The notes beneath the pieces are model-generated. The model searched no databases. It was not told the DNA's origin and worked only from the letters and a program-made list of their open reading frames with translations. A DNA stretch of 9,374 nucleotides from Rikenellaceae bacterium (GTDB taxonomy: Bacteria; Bacteroidota; Bacteroidia; Bacteroidales; UBA932): the NCBI GenBank assembly GCA_900771005.1, contig CAAGMI010000045.1, forward strand, positions 1 to 9,374, written 5' to 3'. Positions within the stretch are counted from its first letter, which is position 1, and every line of letters begins with the position of its first letter. Below are positions 1 through 6,457 of this stretch, in pieces. Both the position numbers and the translations under genes were made by a program.

Positions 1-1625
1 AAGGAATTTAAAACACTGTCCGAAGAGATGAAAACCGCTGAATATTCCGTATCGGCCGGGCCTACGGTTACAGTTCTGCTCTGTTCCAGATTGTCATCAT
101 TCCACTTAAGGAAGATGAAGCCGTCATTCGGAGCGGCGTGAATCTCCACCTGCTGTCCGAACTGGAACTGACCGCTTGTAACACTCTCATCATCTCCAAT
201 CCACACCCTGCCAGTTGAATCGGAAGAGACCGTAAGGGTTACAAGCAAAGGATCGTCAATCCGCTCAATCACAGCATCCTCTTGAGTCGCACCCGTCGGT
301 ATGCCGGTGGTCATAAAGTCAAGATCTTCCGTGCAGACCTGATTGTGGTTCGTGTCGAAGACGGTCGCTATAATGCGGTGATTCTCACCGGATGCCAGAT
401 TGGATATCCTGAGCCGTGCACTCTCCGAAAACTCTTCACTGACAGTTCCTCCAATACGCACCTCGTAAGTGGAAGATTTTGTCGGAGTAAAAACGCAATT
501 GACAACGGCAGTATTGTCCATCACCTCGCTGACTGTCATATTTATCTCTTTCTGCCGAAGTCTTTCCTCGTAGAATATGTACGCATATCCTGGCCACAGA
601 GCACGGTAGGCATCCATACTGCCATCCGGAACGTAAGCGGCTTCAAGGGACACACACCCTCCAAAAACATCTTCACCATGAAACGGAGGTACAGATGAAA
701 GGAAGATAACGGTTCCAAGGTAACGACTGTAATAAAATGCTTCCTCGCCAATATACCTGACGGATTCCGAAATTTTGATAGTTGTCAATCCCGAGCCCAA
801 AAAGGCCGCATCCCCAATTGTTTTCAATTGTGAACCCACGGCAAACGTAACGCTTCTCAAATTACCGGAAGACTCAAAGGCCCCGTCTTTTATTTCTGTT
901 ACAGATGCGGGAATCTCGATACTTGTCAATCCCGAGTACTCAAAGGCCTGTTCCCCAATAATTTTCAACTGTGAGCCCGCGGCAAAGGTAACGGATCCCA
1001 AATTATCGCAAGACTTAAAGGCCCCGTCTTTAATTTCTGTTACAGACGCAGGAATCTCTATACTTGTCAATCCTGTTTCACAAAAGGCTTTTTTTTCGAT
1101 TGTGCTCAATTGGGAACCATCAGCAAAGGTAACGCATCCCAGATTGTAGCATTCCCAAAAAGCATATTCGCCGATATTCATCACCGAGGCAGGAATCTCT
1201 ATGCTTGTCAATCCTGTTCCCCAAAAGGCATCTTCTCCGATTGTGCTCAATTGGGAACCATCAGCAAACGTAACGCATCCCAGATTGTTGCATTCCCAAA
1301 AAGCATATGCGCCGATATTCATCACCGAGGCAGGAATCTCTATGCTTGTCAATCCTGTTTCACAAAAGGCATCTCCAGGAATTTCCGTGACATCATCAGG
1401 AAGTTCTATCCACCCTTCGCCCGTGACTGCATCGAAGTCGTGCCGGAATCCGGCCCATTCATCCGGGACAGTTTCTTCAGGAGCTGTGTATCTAAAGAGA
1501 TATGAATTTTCTTCGCTGTTCTCCGGAGCCTCCGGATCCGCTTCGGTCTTGGTACACGACGCCGCCAGTGGCAGCATAACAATCGCAGACACTGCTGCAA
1601 GAGTTGATAATAAAAACCTTTTCAT
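1..1625 (-). CDS. BspA-like leucine-rich-repeat surface lipoprotein (3' end outside window)
   Basis: The frame is open from the ATG at 1625 to the left edge (541 codons; the stop lies outside). Residues 1-23 are a lipoprotein signal peptide (hydrophobic core, lipobox ending AAS before Cys24). An acidic linker reading DPEAPEN follows at 30-36. Residues about 70-350 are BspA-type LRR_5 repeats in 47-residue double units starting at residues 91, 138, 185, 232 and 279 (GLTSIEIPASV...AF). They end in the usual cap, DGSMDAYRALWPGY near 334-347. Residues about 353-440 look like a fibronectin-type-III-like beta sandwich. Residues about 445-525 resemble the divergent InlB B-repeat (GFIFLKWNDD, then alternating strands ending in AVF). 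BspA-like proteins are known as surface adhesion and protein-binding factors; the ligand here is unknown. It is transcribed divergently from the peptidase operon and shares its leader with two small lipoproteins there. The call is firm for class, weak for role. Confidence 0.9.
   Translation of the reverse strand, partial: MKRFLLSTLAAVSAIVMLPLAASCTKTEADPEAPENSEENSYLFRYTAPEETVPDEWAGFRHDFDAVTGEGWIELPDDVTEIPGDAFCETGLTSIEIPASVMNIGAYAFWECNNLGCVTFADGSQLSTIGEDAFWGTGLTSIEIPASVMNIGEYAFWECYNLGCVTFADGSQLSTIEKKAFCETGLTSIEIPASVTEIKDGAFKSCDNLGSVTFAAGSQLKIIGEQAFEYSGLTSIEIPASVTEIKDGAFESSGNLRSVTFAVGSQLKTIGDAAFLGSGLTTIKISESVRYIGEEAFYYSRYLGTVIFLSSVPPFHGEDVFGGCVSLEAAYVPDGSMDAYRALWPGYAYIFYEERLRQKEINMTVSEVMDNTAVVNCVFTPTKSSTYEVRIGGTVSEEFSESARLRISNLASGENHRIIATVFDTNHNQVCTEDLDFMTTGIPTGATQEDAVIERIDDPLLVTLTVSSDSTGRVWIGDDESVTSGQFQFGQQVEIHAAPNDGFIFLKWNDDNLEQSRTVTVGPADTEYSAVFISSDSVLNS
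778..1370 (-). repeat. 141-bp tandem repeat array inside the LRR gene
   Basis: The motif reading atRcttgtcaatcc on the plus strand recurs at 778 (variant), 919, 1060, 1201 and 1342, each exactly 141 bp apart. That makes four full copies plus the start of a fifth. 141 bp is 47 codons, so copy number can change without frameshift. The copies at 1060-1200 and 1201-1341 are nearly identical at DNA level over long stretches, including synonymous positions, which points to recent duplication or gene conversion. The copies nearer the 3' end of the gene have diverged more. Confidence 0.92.
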
Positions 1626-1648
1626 TATTACTTTCTCAATATAAGATA

Positions 1649-1678
1649 TAAAGTTAGCAATTATTGCTGAAAAACAAA
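1649..1678 (-). promoter_or_regulatory. Putative Bacteroidetes-type promoter of the LRR lipoprotein gene
   Basis: Read on the minus strand, TTTG (1675-1678) is followed after 18 nt by TAACTTTA (1649-1656), seven of eight matches to the Bacteroidetes -7 consensus TAnnTTTG. The start codon is about 24 nt downstream. Spacing fits the known sigma-ABfr promoter pattern. Confidence 0.5.
1656..1668. promoter_or_regulatory. Small palindrome in the promoter spacer (operator candidate)
   Basis: AGCAA-TTA-TTGCT is a perfect 5-bp inverted repeat lying between the predicted -33 and -7 elements of the LRR gene promoter. It could be a repressor site controlling the divergent region. It is short and may be chance. 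Confidence 0.25.
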
Positions 1679-1717
1679 TGGCCCGACACGGGAAGGACAC
1701 TATTCAGCAAAAATTAT

Positions 1718-1725
1718 TACCTTCG
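1718..1725 (+). promoter_or_regulatory. Possible -7 element for the plus-strand lipoprotein operon
   Basis: TACCTTCG matches seven of eight positions of TAnnTTTG and lies 34 nt before the ATG at 1760. No convincing TTTG sits at the expected upstream distance, so this is a weak call. It is the best candidate in the 134-nt divergent gap. Confidence 0.28.
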
Positions 1726-1759
1726 TATTTTAATCTGGTATAGTAAATAATATATTCGG

Positions 1760-2719
1760 ATGAAACGGATATTTCTATACATTCTTGCGGCAGCAAACCT
1801 GGTCCTGGTGTCATCCTGTTCCAAGGTGGAGTCCGAAGAAACCGTCGTGGACAGACGCATTGTGGTGCTGTCCTCCATCGGGGGAATGGGTGACCACGGC
1901 TACAATGACCTGGTGATATCTGGACTTATGAAATCCTATTGGGCGAGGGGCCGCTTCGATGCGCATATGTTCTATCTCGGTCCGGAGTCAATGGAAGAAG
2001 CGGAGTCATTCGTGGATAGGTGGACAGGTCCGGAAACCAGATCGGCGAAGCACACTCTCTTGGTAATGTGCTCGGCCGACTACCTTGAACTGGCGGAGAA
2101 GAAACTCGCCGACAAGGATTTCACTTCCGAAAACGAAGTGGAGATGCTGGTGTTCGAAGTGCCGGAACTGCCGGAGTCGCAGAACGGGATAAAGGCTTAT
2201 TCCTTTATGATTCCGATGTATGGAGCATCATACGATGCGGGAGTATATGCCGCGCAGAACGGGTATAAAAAACCGCTCATCTGGCTTGCAGACAAGAGCG
2301 ATGCCCTGACAAGACGGGCCGGAGAAGGCTTTTCCGACGGTTACAAGTCCGTGACTGACGACGTAACCCCTGAATGGAGGTTCCTCAGCGATGACTGGCA
2401 CGGATACACAATGGGAGGAGAAGCTTATGCCCAGATGGAGGAGGTCGGCGGGCAGTATGATTTCATTTTTCCGGTGATGGGAGGTTCGAACATGGGCATC
2501 TACCGTTATCTGCGGGAGAATCCTGACGGTCCTGCGGTCGTGGGGATGGACGTGGACCAGAGCATTTATTCAACCAACGTAGTAGGCAATATCCTGAAGC
2601 ACATCGATGTGGTACTGTATGGTCTGATTGACGACTGGATGAACGGCAACCCGATAGAACATTACAAGGAATATGATACACAGAGCGGATATATTGAGTG
2701 GAGCCCTGTTGCTCGCTAG
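1760..2719 (+). CDS. BMP/PnrA-like solute-binding lipoprotein
   Basis: A 319-residue protein with a lipoprotein signal peptide (LVLVSS before Cys20). It resembles the BMP family of type-1 periplasmic-binding folds, whose best-known members bind purine nucleosides for ABC import (PnrA of Treponema). Family-like features are the first strand and loop, IVVLSSIGGMGDHGYND (34-50), corresponding to the GG-x-D-x-x-x-N loop of PnrA; the hinge-like segment YDAGVYAA near 158; a KSDALTRRAGEGFSDGY helix; and VMGGSNMGIYRYL followed by GPAVVGMDVDQS. Ligand specificity is not readable. No ABC permease or ATPase is near, so it may act as a binding or sensing partner of the next gene, whose start overlaps it by 47 nt. 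The acidic stretch after the Cys (SKVESEE) is compatible with surface export in Bacteroidetes. The fold call is good; the substrate is unknown. Confidence 0.8.
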   Translation: MKRIFLYILAAANLVLVSSCSKVESEETVVDRRIVVLSSIGGMGDHGYNDLVISGLMKSYWARGRFDAHMFYLGPESMEEAESFVDRWTGPETRSAKHTLLVMCSADYLELAEKKLADKDFTSENEVEMLVFEVPELPESQNGIKAYSFMIPMYGASYDAGVYAAQNGYKKPLIWLADKSDALTRRAGEGFSDGYKSVTDDVTPEWRFLSDDWHGYTMGGEAYAQMEEVGGQYDFIFPVMGGSNMGIYRYLRENPDGPAVVGMDVDQSIYSTNVVGNILKHIDVVLYGLIDDWMNGNPIEHYKEYDTQSGYIEWSPVAR

Positions 2720-4769
2720 TCTAATGCTTTTTGCCGGCTGTTCAAAGGAATGGCCGACACACTGCGATGAGACCGACTTGCAGGAATGCAGGGTGGCGGT
2801 CGTGCTGCCTCTTTCCGACGGACAGGAAGCTGACTGGAAGCAGTGCCTCGGATTCTGCACCACCTACCTGACACAGGCTTTCTGCAACACCGGTCTGGGC
2901 GTAAAACTCATTTTTGAATGGTATGACGAACTGTCCCCTGACCTTTCGGCAATCGCAGGGCAACTAGCATCCAGAGGAGATATCAAGGCCGTAATCGGCG
3001 GTCTGCATTCCGACAATGCCATAGTGCTTGCCGATGTCCTCAGCGAGAAGGACAAGCCGTTCTTCACCCTTGCCACCACGGACCAGCTGGTGCGCGGATA
3101 TTCCTCCTGGGGCAATCTCTGGGCGATGACTGAGACTGATATCACCCAGTGCGAGGTGATGCTGAGCAAGGTAATCCAATACGGAGCAAAGTCAGTGGCC
3201 CTGCTGGTCGGCGGCGATAGCGCCTACGGGCAGACATTCACGGACTGGTTCCCCTTCCAGGCACAGGAACTCGGTGTGAAGAATGCAGGAGTGTTCTCGT
3301 ATTCCGGCGATGTCGAGGCGCAGACCCGTGCCGCACTATCTTCGGATGCCGATTATATCCTGTGCGCTCCGAACGATGTGGATGAACTCGAAAAGATTCT
3401 CAAGACTTACAATGCCACGGAACATACCGCAAGGCTTCTGATGAGTGAGGCGGCATATTCCGGTGATGCCATATCAAGCCTCGGTGAACTGGCCGAAGGC
3501 ATAGAAGGTGTATGCTACAGCGCAGACCCCACATCAGGATTTGAAGTCGCCTACTCGGCAATCGTCGGACGCGTTCCTGTCCTCGGCGAGGCTCAGGTAT
3601 ATGACGCTGCGATGCTTATCGGATACGCCTCGATGGTTCAGATGCTCCATAAGGGGATGAGTTTCAAGGATGCGATGCGCGAGCTCGTGAGCGGAAGGGA
3701 CAAGGTGGACAGCTTCTGGGGCACCGACGGTATGCTCCGCGTAACGAAGTCCCTCGCCTCCGGAGGGCACCCCGACGTGAACGGTGCTTCCGGGAGTCTG
3801 GATTTCGACGAGAAAGTCTTCACCAACGTGCTCAAGACCTTCTATTGCAATTATGTCGTTTACCAACAGAAATATGTCGTGCTGGAGTACTGTTCCACCA
3901 AAGGCGACCGGAGGTCTGCACCGACACTGGCAGAGTGGAACTGGAAGAATTCGAAGGCGCAGGACATTGAAGGCGGCTCCGATATTGTTTATCCGGCACT
4001 CGACAAGCGCTGGGCACTTCTCATCGCCACATCCACCGGATGGGACAATTACCGCCACCAGGTGGACGTGCTCAATATCTACCAACAGCTTAAAGCCGGA
4101 GGCTATGATGACGACCATATAGTGCTCGTCATCGAGGATGACCTTGCCTATAATGATGCCAATCCCGAGAAGGGCGTGCTCTATTCCCGTATGGACGGGG
4201 TGAACGTGTATAAGGATGTCAAGGTGGACTATCATATTTCCGACTTGAAGCCGAATGATGTCAGGGAAATATTGCTGGGCAACAGGTCCGACAGGCTTCC
4301 TTCGGTGATAGAATCGGACGAGGATGACAACATCTTCGTGTTCTGGTCGGGGCACGGGGCACCGGGATATCTGGGTTTCGGGCCATTCTCATACTCTAGG
4401 AACAATATGGAATCCTGCCTTGCGGCAATGGATGCGAATGGCCGTTTCCGCCAGGCTCTGTGGTTCATAGAGACCTGTTACTCAGGCTCCGTAGCCAAGG
4501 CAGCCGACAAACACAGCCACACTCTCATATTCACCGCAGCCGGAGAGGATGAGACATCCAAGGCGGACGAGTACAACCGCGACTGGAAAGTGTGGATGAG
4601 CAACCGCTTCTCCGCAACTCTTCAGGACTGTATGAAGAACGAGCCGGATATGCCGCTGCGAGACCTGTACTACAGGCTCTTCCAGTCCACGGTGGGCTCG
4701 CACGTGCACGTATATGGCATAGATGGCTACGGAAGCCTATACAAGCACTCTCTTACCGAGATATTGTAA
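2673..4769 (+). CDS. Lipoprotein fusing a LivJ-type binding domain to a legumain-like C13 peptidase
   Basis: A 698-residue protein. Residues 1-22 are a lipoprotein signal (LMLFAG before Cys23). Residues about 39-410 resemble the Leu/Ile/Val-binding type-1 periplasmic fold (CRVAVVLPLSDGQ; AVIGGLHSDNAIVLADVLSEK; GAKSVALLVGGDSAYGQ). A linker at about 415-446 leads to a C13 caspase-fold peptidase (about 447-665) that reads like animal and plant legumain. It has DNYRHQVDV (Arg461, His462), EDDLAYNDANPEKGV, SGHGAPG with catalytic His561, and FIETCYSGS with catalytic Cys602. The His-Cys spacing of 41 equals human legumain (148 and 189). Glu600, Ser629 and Asp637 match S1-pocket positions, predicting cleavage after Asn or Asp. 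The inhibitory C-terminal prodomain of animal legumain is absent. The start at 2673 overlaps the upstream gene by 47 nt but is needed for a proper signal peptide; AAGGA lies just upstream. It probably acts in the periplasm or on the surface. Substrate and ligand are unknown. Confidence 0.9.
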   Translation: MIHRADILSGALLLASLMLFAGCSKEWPTHCDETDLQECRVAVVLPLSDGQEADWKQCLGFCTTYLTQAFCNTGLGVKLIFEWYDELSPDLSAIAGQLASRGDIKAVIGGLHSDNAIVLADVLSEKDKPFFTLATTDQLVRGYSSWGNLWAMTETDITQCEVMLSKVIQYGAKSVALLVGGDSAYGQTFTDWFPFQAQELGVKNAGVFSYSGDVEAQTRAALSSDADYILCAPNDVDELEKILKTYNATEHTARLLMSEAAYSGDAISSLGELAEGIEGVCYSADPTSGFEVAYSAIVGRVPVLGEAQVYDAAMLIGYASMVQMLHKGMSFKDAMRELVSGRDKVDSFWGTDGMLRVTKSLASGGHPDVNGASGSLDFDEKVFTNVLKTFYCNYVVYQQKYVVLEYCSTKGDRRSAPTLAEWNWKNSKAQDIEGGSDIVYPALDKRWALLIATSTGWDNYRHQVDVLNIYQQLKAGGYDDDHIVLVIEDDLAYNDANPEKGVLYSRMDGVNVYKDVKVDYHISDLKPNDVREILLGNRSDRLPSVIESDEDDNIFVFWSGHGAPGYLGFGPFSYSRNNMESCLAAMDANGRFRQALWFIETCYSGSVAKAADKHSHTLIFTAAGEDETSKADEYNRDWKVWMSNRFSATLQDCMKNEPDMPLRDLYYRLFQSTVGSHVHVYGIDGYGSLYKHSLTEIL

Positions 4770-4808
4770 AATTTATTACATCTGCAGGTCAATAAATATT
4801 TCATAGAA

Positions 4809-5222
4809 ATGAAAAAGATTCTGTCTTTGTTAGCCATTGCCGCATCAATGATGCTCTGCGGCTGCTCGAAATCTGAAACAGACCCGGAGGCTCCGGAGAA
4901 TGATGAACAAGTCTTTGGCGACGTAGAGTGCAGTTCTTGCCATACCCATTATAGGGTGAAAGGACAGACGTGGTTGGGAATTGGCGTAGTCGAACCATAC
5001 AAGGCCTACCCGTCAGCAATTTTCCGTTATTCCGTTTATACATTAGTTGGCGGACAGGAGGATCAGCCTGTTCCGTTCGCAGTCTCAAGCAATGGCCAGT
5101 ATCTCAAATGGAACTGTGTTGGAAGCAAGGATGGCGGAGTTTGCGGCAAAGAATTGAAAGTTGAATTCGACATCAAAGTAGAAGGAGTTTCGTCTCAGAC
5201 AAGAGAGCACATTGTTTTATAG
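4809..5222 (+). CDS. Small four-cysteine lipoprotein, paralog A
   Basis: A 137-residue lipoprotein that I do not recognise as a named family. The signal peptide ends at LCG before Cys19. The mature start, SKSETDPEAPEN, is followed by Asp32. The body has a CxxC pair (Cys41, Cys44) followed by Y-x-VKGQTW (48-55), then WNCVGSKDGGVCGKEL with Cys103 and Cys112. The pattern CxxC...C-x8-C suggests a small zinc-ribbon-like knuckle or two disulfides; the periplasm or surface location favours disulfides. It is the tandem paralog of the next gene (12-nt gap) and lies 39 nt after the peptidase gene, so co-transcription is likely. The leader ends in Asn31, the residue a legumain would cut after, making it a candidate substrate of the neighbouring peptidase. 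Function otherwise unknown. Confidence 0.85.
   Translation: MKKILSLLAIAASMMLCGCSKSETDPEAPENDEQVFGDVECSSCHTHYRVKGQTWLGIGVVEPYKAYPSAIFRYSVYTLVGGQEDQPVPFAVSSNGQYLKWNCVGSKDGGVCGKELKVEFDIKVEGVSSQTREHIVL
4861..4901 (+). repeat. Leader segment shared by three lipoprotein genes
   Basis: The 41 nt at 4861-4901 are identical to 5287-5327 in the next gene. They encode the lipidated Cys and the residues up to PEAPEN. A related stretch occurs on the minus strand at 1518-1556 in the LRR gene: over the 20 nt coding for DPEAPEN only one base differs. In all three proteins the Asn sits exactly 12 residues after the lipidated Cys. This reflects duplication plus either conservation or exchange of the leader module. 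Confidence 0.85.
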
Positions 5223-5234
5223 AACAAAGCAGAT

Positions 5235-5657
5235 ATGAAAAAACTTTTTTCTTTACTTGCCATTGCAGCATTGATAATGCTCTGCAGCTGCTCGAAATCT
5301 GAAACAGACCCGGAGGCTCCGGAGAATTCATACGAAGCCTTTGACGTGGTGTGCGAAGATTGCAATACCCTATATCATGTGAAAGGACAAACGTGGACTA
5401 AATACTCACCAACTCCTATAGGTTCGCACGAATACGTTTACTACGCGGACCCGACCACCACTCATTCCGTATATGCAGATTTGGACGGGGAAGATGGCCG
5501 GTTTGTTCCCTTTTATCTGCAAAGGAATAATGCTATTATCAAGTGGAACTGCGTGGGTACCAAGGATGGCAAGCCATGCGGCAAGGAATTGACAGTCGCA
5601 TTCACGTGTGCTAATAATGGTGCCGGTCCCGGAGTGGTAGAACATATCCTTCTTTAG
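5235..5657 (+). CDS. Small four-cysteine lipoprotein, paralog B
   Basis: A 140-residue lipoprotein, clearly a tandem duplicate of the preceding gene. It has the same signal peptide layout (LCS before Cys19), the same SKSETDPEAPEN leader (Asn31, then Ser32), CxxC at Cys40 and Cys43, the Y-x-VKGQTW block (47-54), and WNCVGTKDGKPCGKEL with Cys106 and Cys115. Both proteins end in EHI followed by two aliphatic residues. An extra Cys125 is unique to this copy. The region between the cysteine pairs (about 55-100) has diverged much more than the ends, so it may be the specificity-determining part. It is last in the plus-strand operon, and the terminator follows 32 nt after its stop codon. No family name or biochemical role is recognised. 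Confidence 0.85.
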   Translation: MKKLFSLLAIAALIMLCSCSKSETDPEAPENSYEAFDVVCEDCNTLYHVKGQTWTKYSPTPIGSHEYVYYADPTTTHSVYADLDGEDGRFVPFYLQRNNAIIKWNCVGTKDGKPCGKELTVAFTCANNGAGPGVVEHILL

Positions 5658-5689
5658 TAGAAGAGCCCGACTAATAGTAGACAGTGCAT

Positions 5690-5732
5690 AAAAATCGGCA
5701 ACAAGACACAGAATCCTTGTTGCCGATTTTTT
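5690..5732. terminator. Bidirectional intrinsic terminator between convergent operons
   Basis: A perfect 16-bp inverted repeat (5690-5705 with 5716-5731, core ATCGGCAACAAG / CTTGTTGCCGAT) with a 10-nt loop. It ends in six T on the plus strand and five T on the minus strand. It lies between the stop of the last small lipoprotein gene and the stop of the DUF5020 gene, so it can end both transcripts. Confidence 0.93.
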
Positions 5733-5745
5733 GTGATATGAAAAA

Positions 5746-6453
5746 CTAGAACACCCACTTCGCGCCGAGGCAAGGACGGACTTTCCATCCGTGCACGCCT
5801 GCGAAGTTGCAGCTGATCTCCACCTCTCCGCCGAGATTGAGATTGTCGCAGCCGAAATGCTGACCCACGTTGTACCAGAGCTGAGGTTCTGAAAGGAACA
5901 CGAACTTGTCACCTCTTGATCCGAGATATCCGTTCTCTCCCCATATATCAAAGAATCCGCAGAAGCGAAGACCCTTGACATCGAAAATATCCTGCATTCC
6001 CCACACCGCTGTAAACTGCATCGGAAGGTCGCTTGAAGATCCCTTGAAAGTCTTGAACATAAGCTCGAGGGTAAGGGTGTTGCTGTAATCCTCGTTGTGG
6101 AGCAGATAGTTTGCGCCGAACAGCCAGTTGATGTTTCCGAAATTGACCCCGGCATTGAGTTCCACGTGCGCGCTGAGATCCTTGACTGCCGAATCCTTCC
6201 AGAAATTCAGACCCCTCGCAATCTCGAAATAGCTGCCATAGGAACCCGGGACACCGTCTTTCTTTGCATTGAAGTCATAGTCAATGAAAAAATATGTATC
6301 TCCCCAGTTGTCTCCGTAGTAACCTTCAAGCGTCGTAGTCACATTATTTCTGTCATCTCCGAAATCGTAGAACACCTGGAAATTGGTCTGAGCCTTGGCG
6401 GCGAAGCTGAATGCAAATATCATTGCAACTGCAGCAAAAAATGTTTTTTTCAT
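5746..6453 (-). CDS. DUF5020 / Tsx-like outer-membrane channel protein
   Basis: A 235-residue protein with a cleavable type-I signal peptide (hydrophobic core, AAKA then QTNF, cut near residue 21-22). The mature part shows alternating aromatic beta strands (FQVFYDFGDDR; TTTLEGYYGDNWGDTYFFIDYDF; WLFGANYLL; LEVEI-like strands near the end) and finishes in a terminal aromatic (GAKWVF), typical of small outer-membrane beta barrels. It resembles the Bacteroidetes DUF5020 family, related to the nucleoside-specific channel Tsx. Its start lies 4 nt after the stop of uraA on the same strand, so the two are almost certainly one transcript. That suggests it brings pyrimidines or nucleosides through the outer membrane for the permease. 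Substrate is inferred from family and neighbour only. Confidence 0.8.
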   Translation of the reverse strand: MKKTFFAAVAMIFAFSFAAKAQTNFQVFYDFGDDRNNVTTTLEGYYGDNWGDTYFFIDYDFNAKKDGVPGSYGSYFEIARGLNFWKDSAVKDLSAHVELNAGVNFGNINWLFGANYLLHNEDYSNTLTLELMFKTFKGSSSDLPMQFTAVWGMQDIFDVKGLRFCGFFDIWGENGYLGSRGDKFVFLSEPQLWYNVGQHFGCDNLNLGGEVEISCNFAGVHGWKVRPCLGAKWVF

Positions 6454-6457
6454 AAGT

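Noticed and set aside
778..1370. Possible CRISPR or non-coding satellite array
   Set aside because: The units are directly adjacent, 141 bp long and code in frame for LRR_5 repeats. There are no unique spacers and no cas genes.
775..1644. Plus-strand open frames with repeated protein segments opposite the LRR gene
   Set aside because: The repetition is the antisense image of the 141-bp LRR repeats. The minus frame gives a proper lipoprotein with LRR, cap and beta domains.
3534..4355. 273-codon open frame on the minus strand
   Set aside because: It lies opposite the peptidase fusion gene, which has clear domains in the other strand. Its product has no recognisable family, signal or motif, so it is an antisense shadow.
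5406..6155. 249-codon open frame on the minus strand spanning the terminator region
   Set aside because: It crosses the strong bidirectional terminator and overlaps both a small lipoprotein gene and the DUF5020 gene, each better supported. The product is Ser/Arg-rich without family features.
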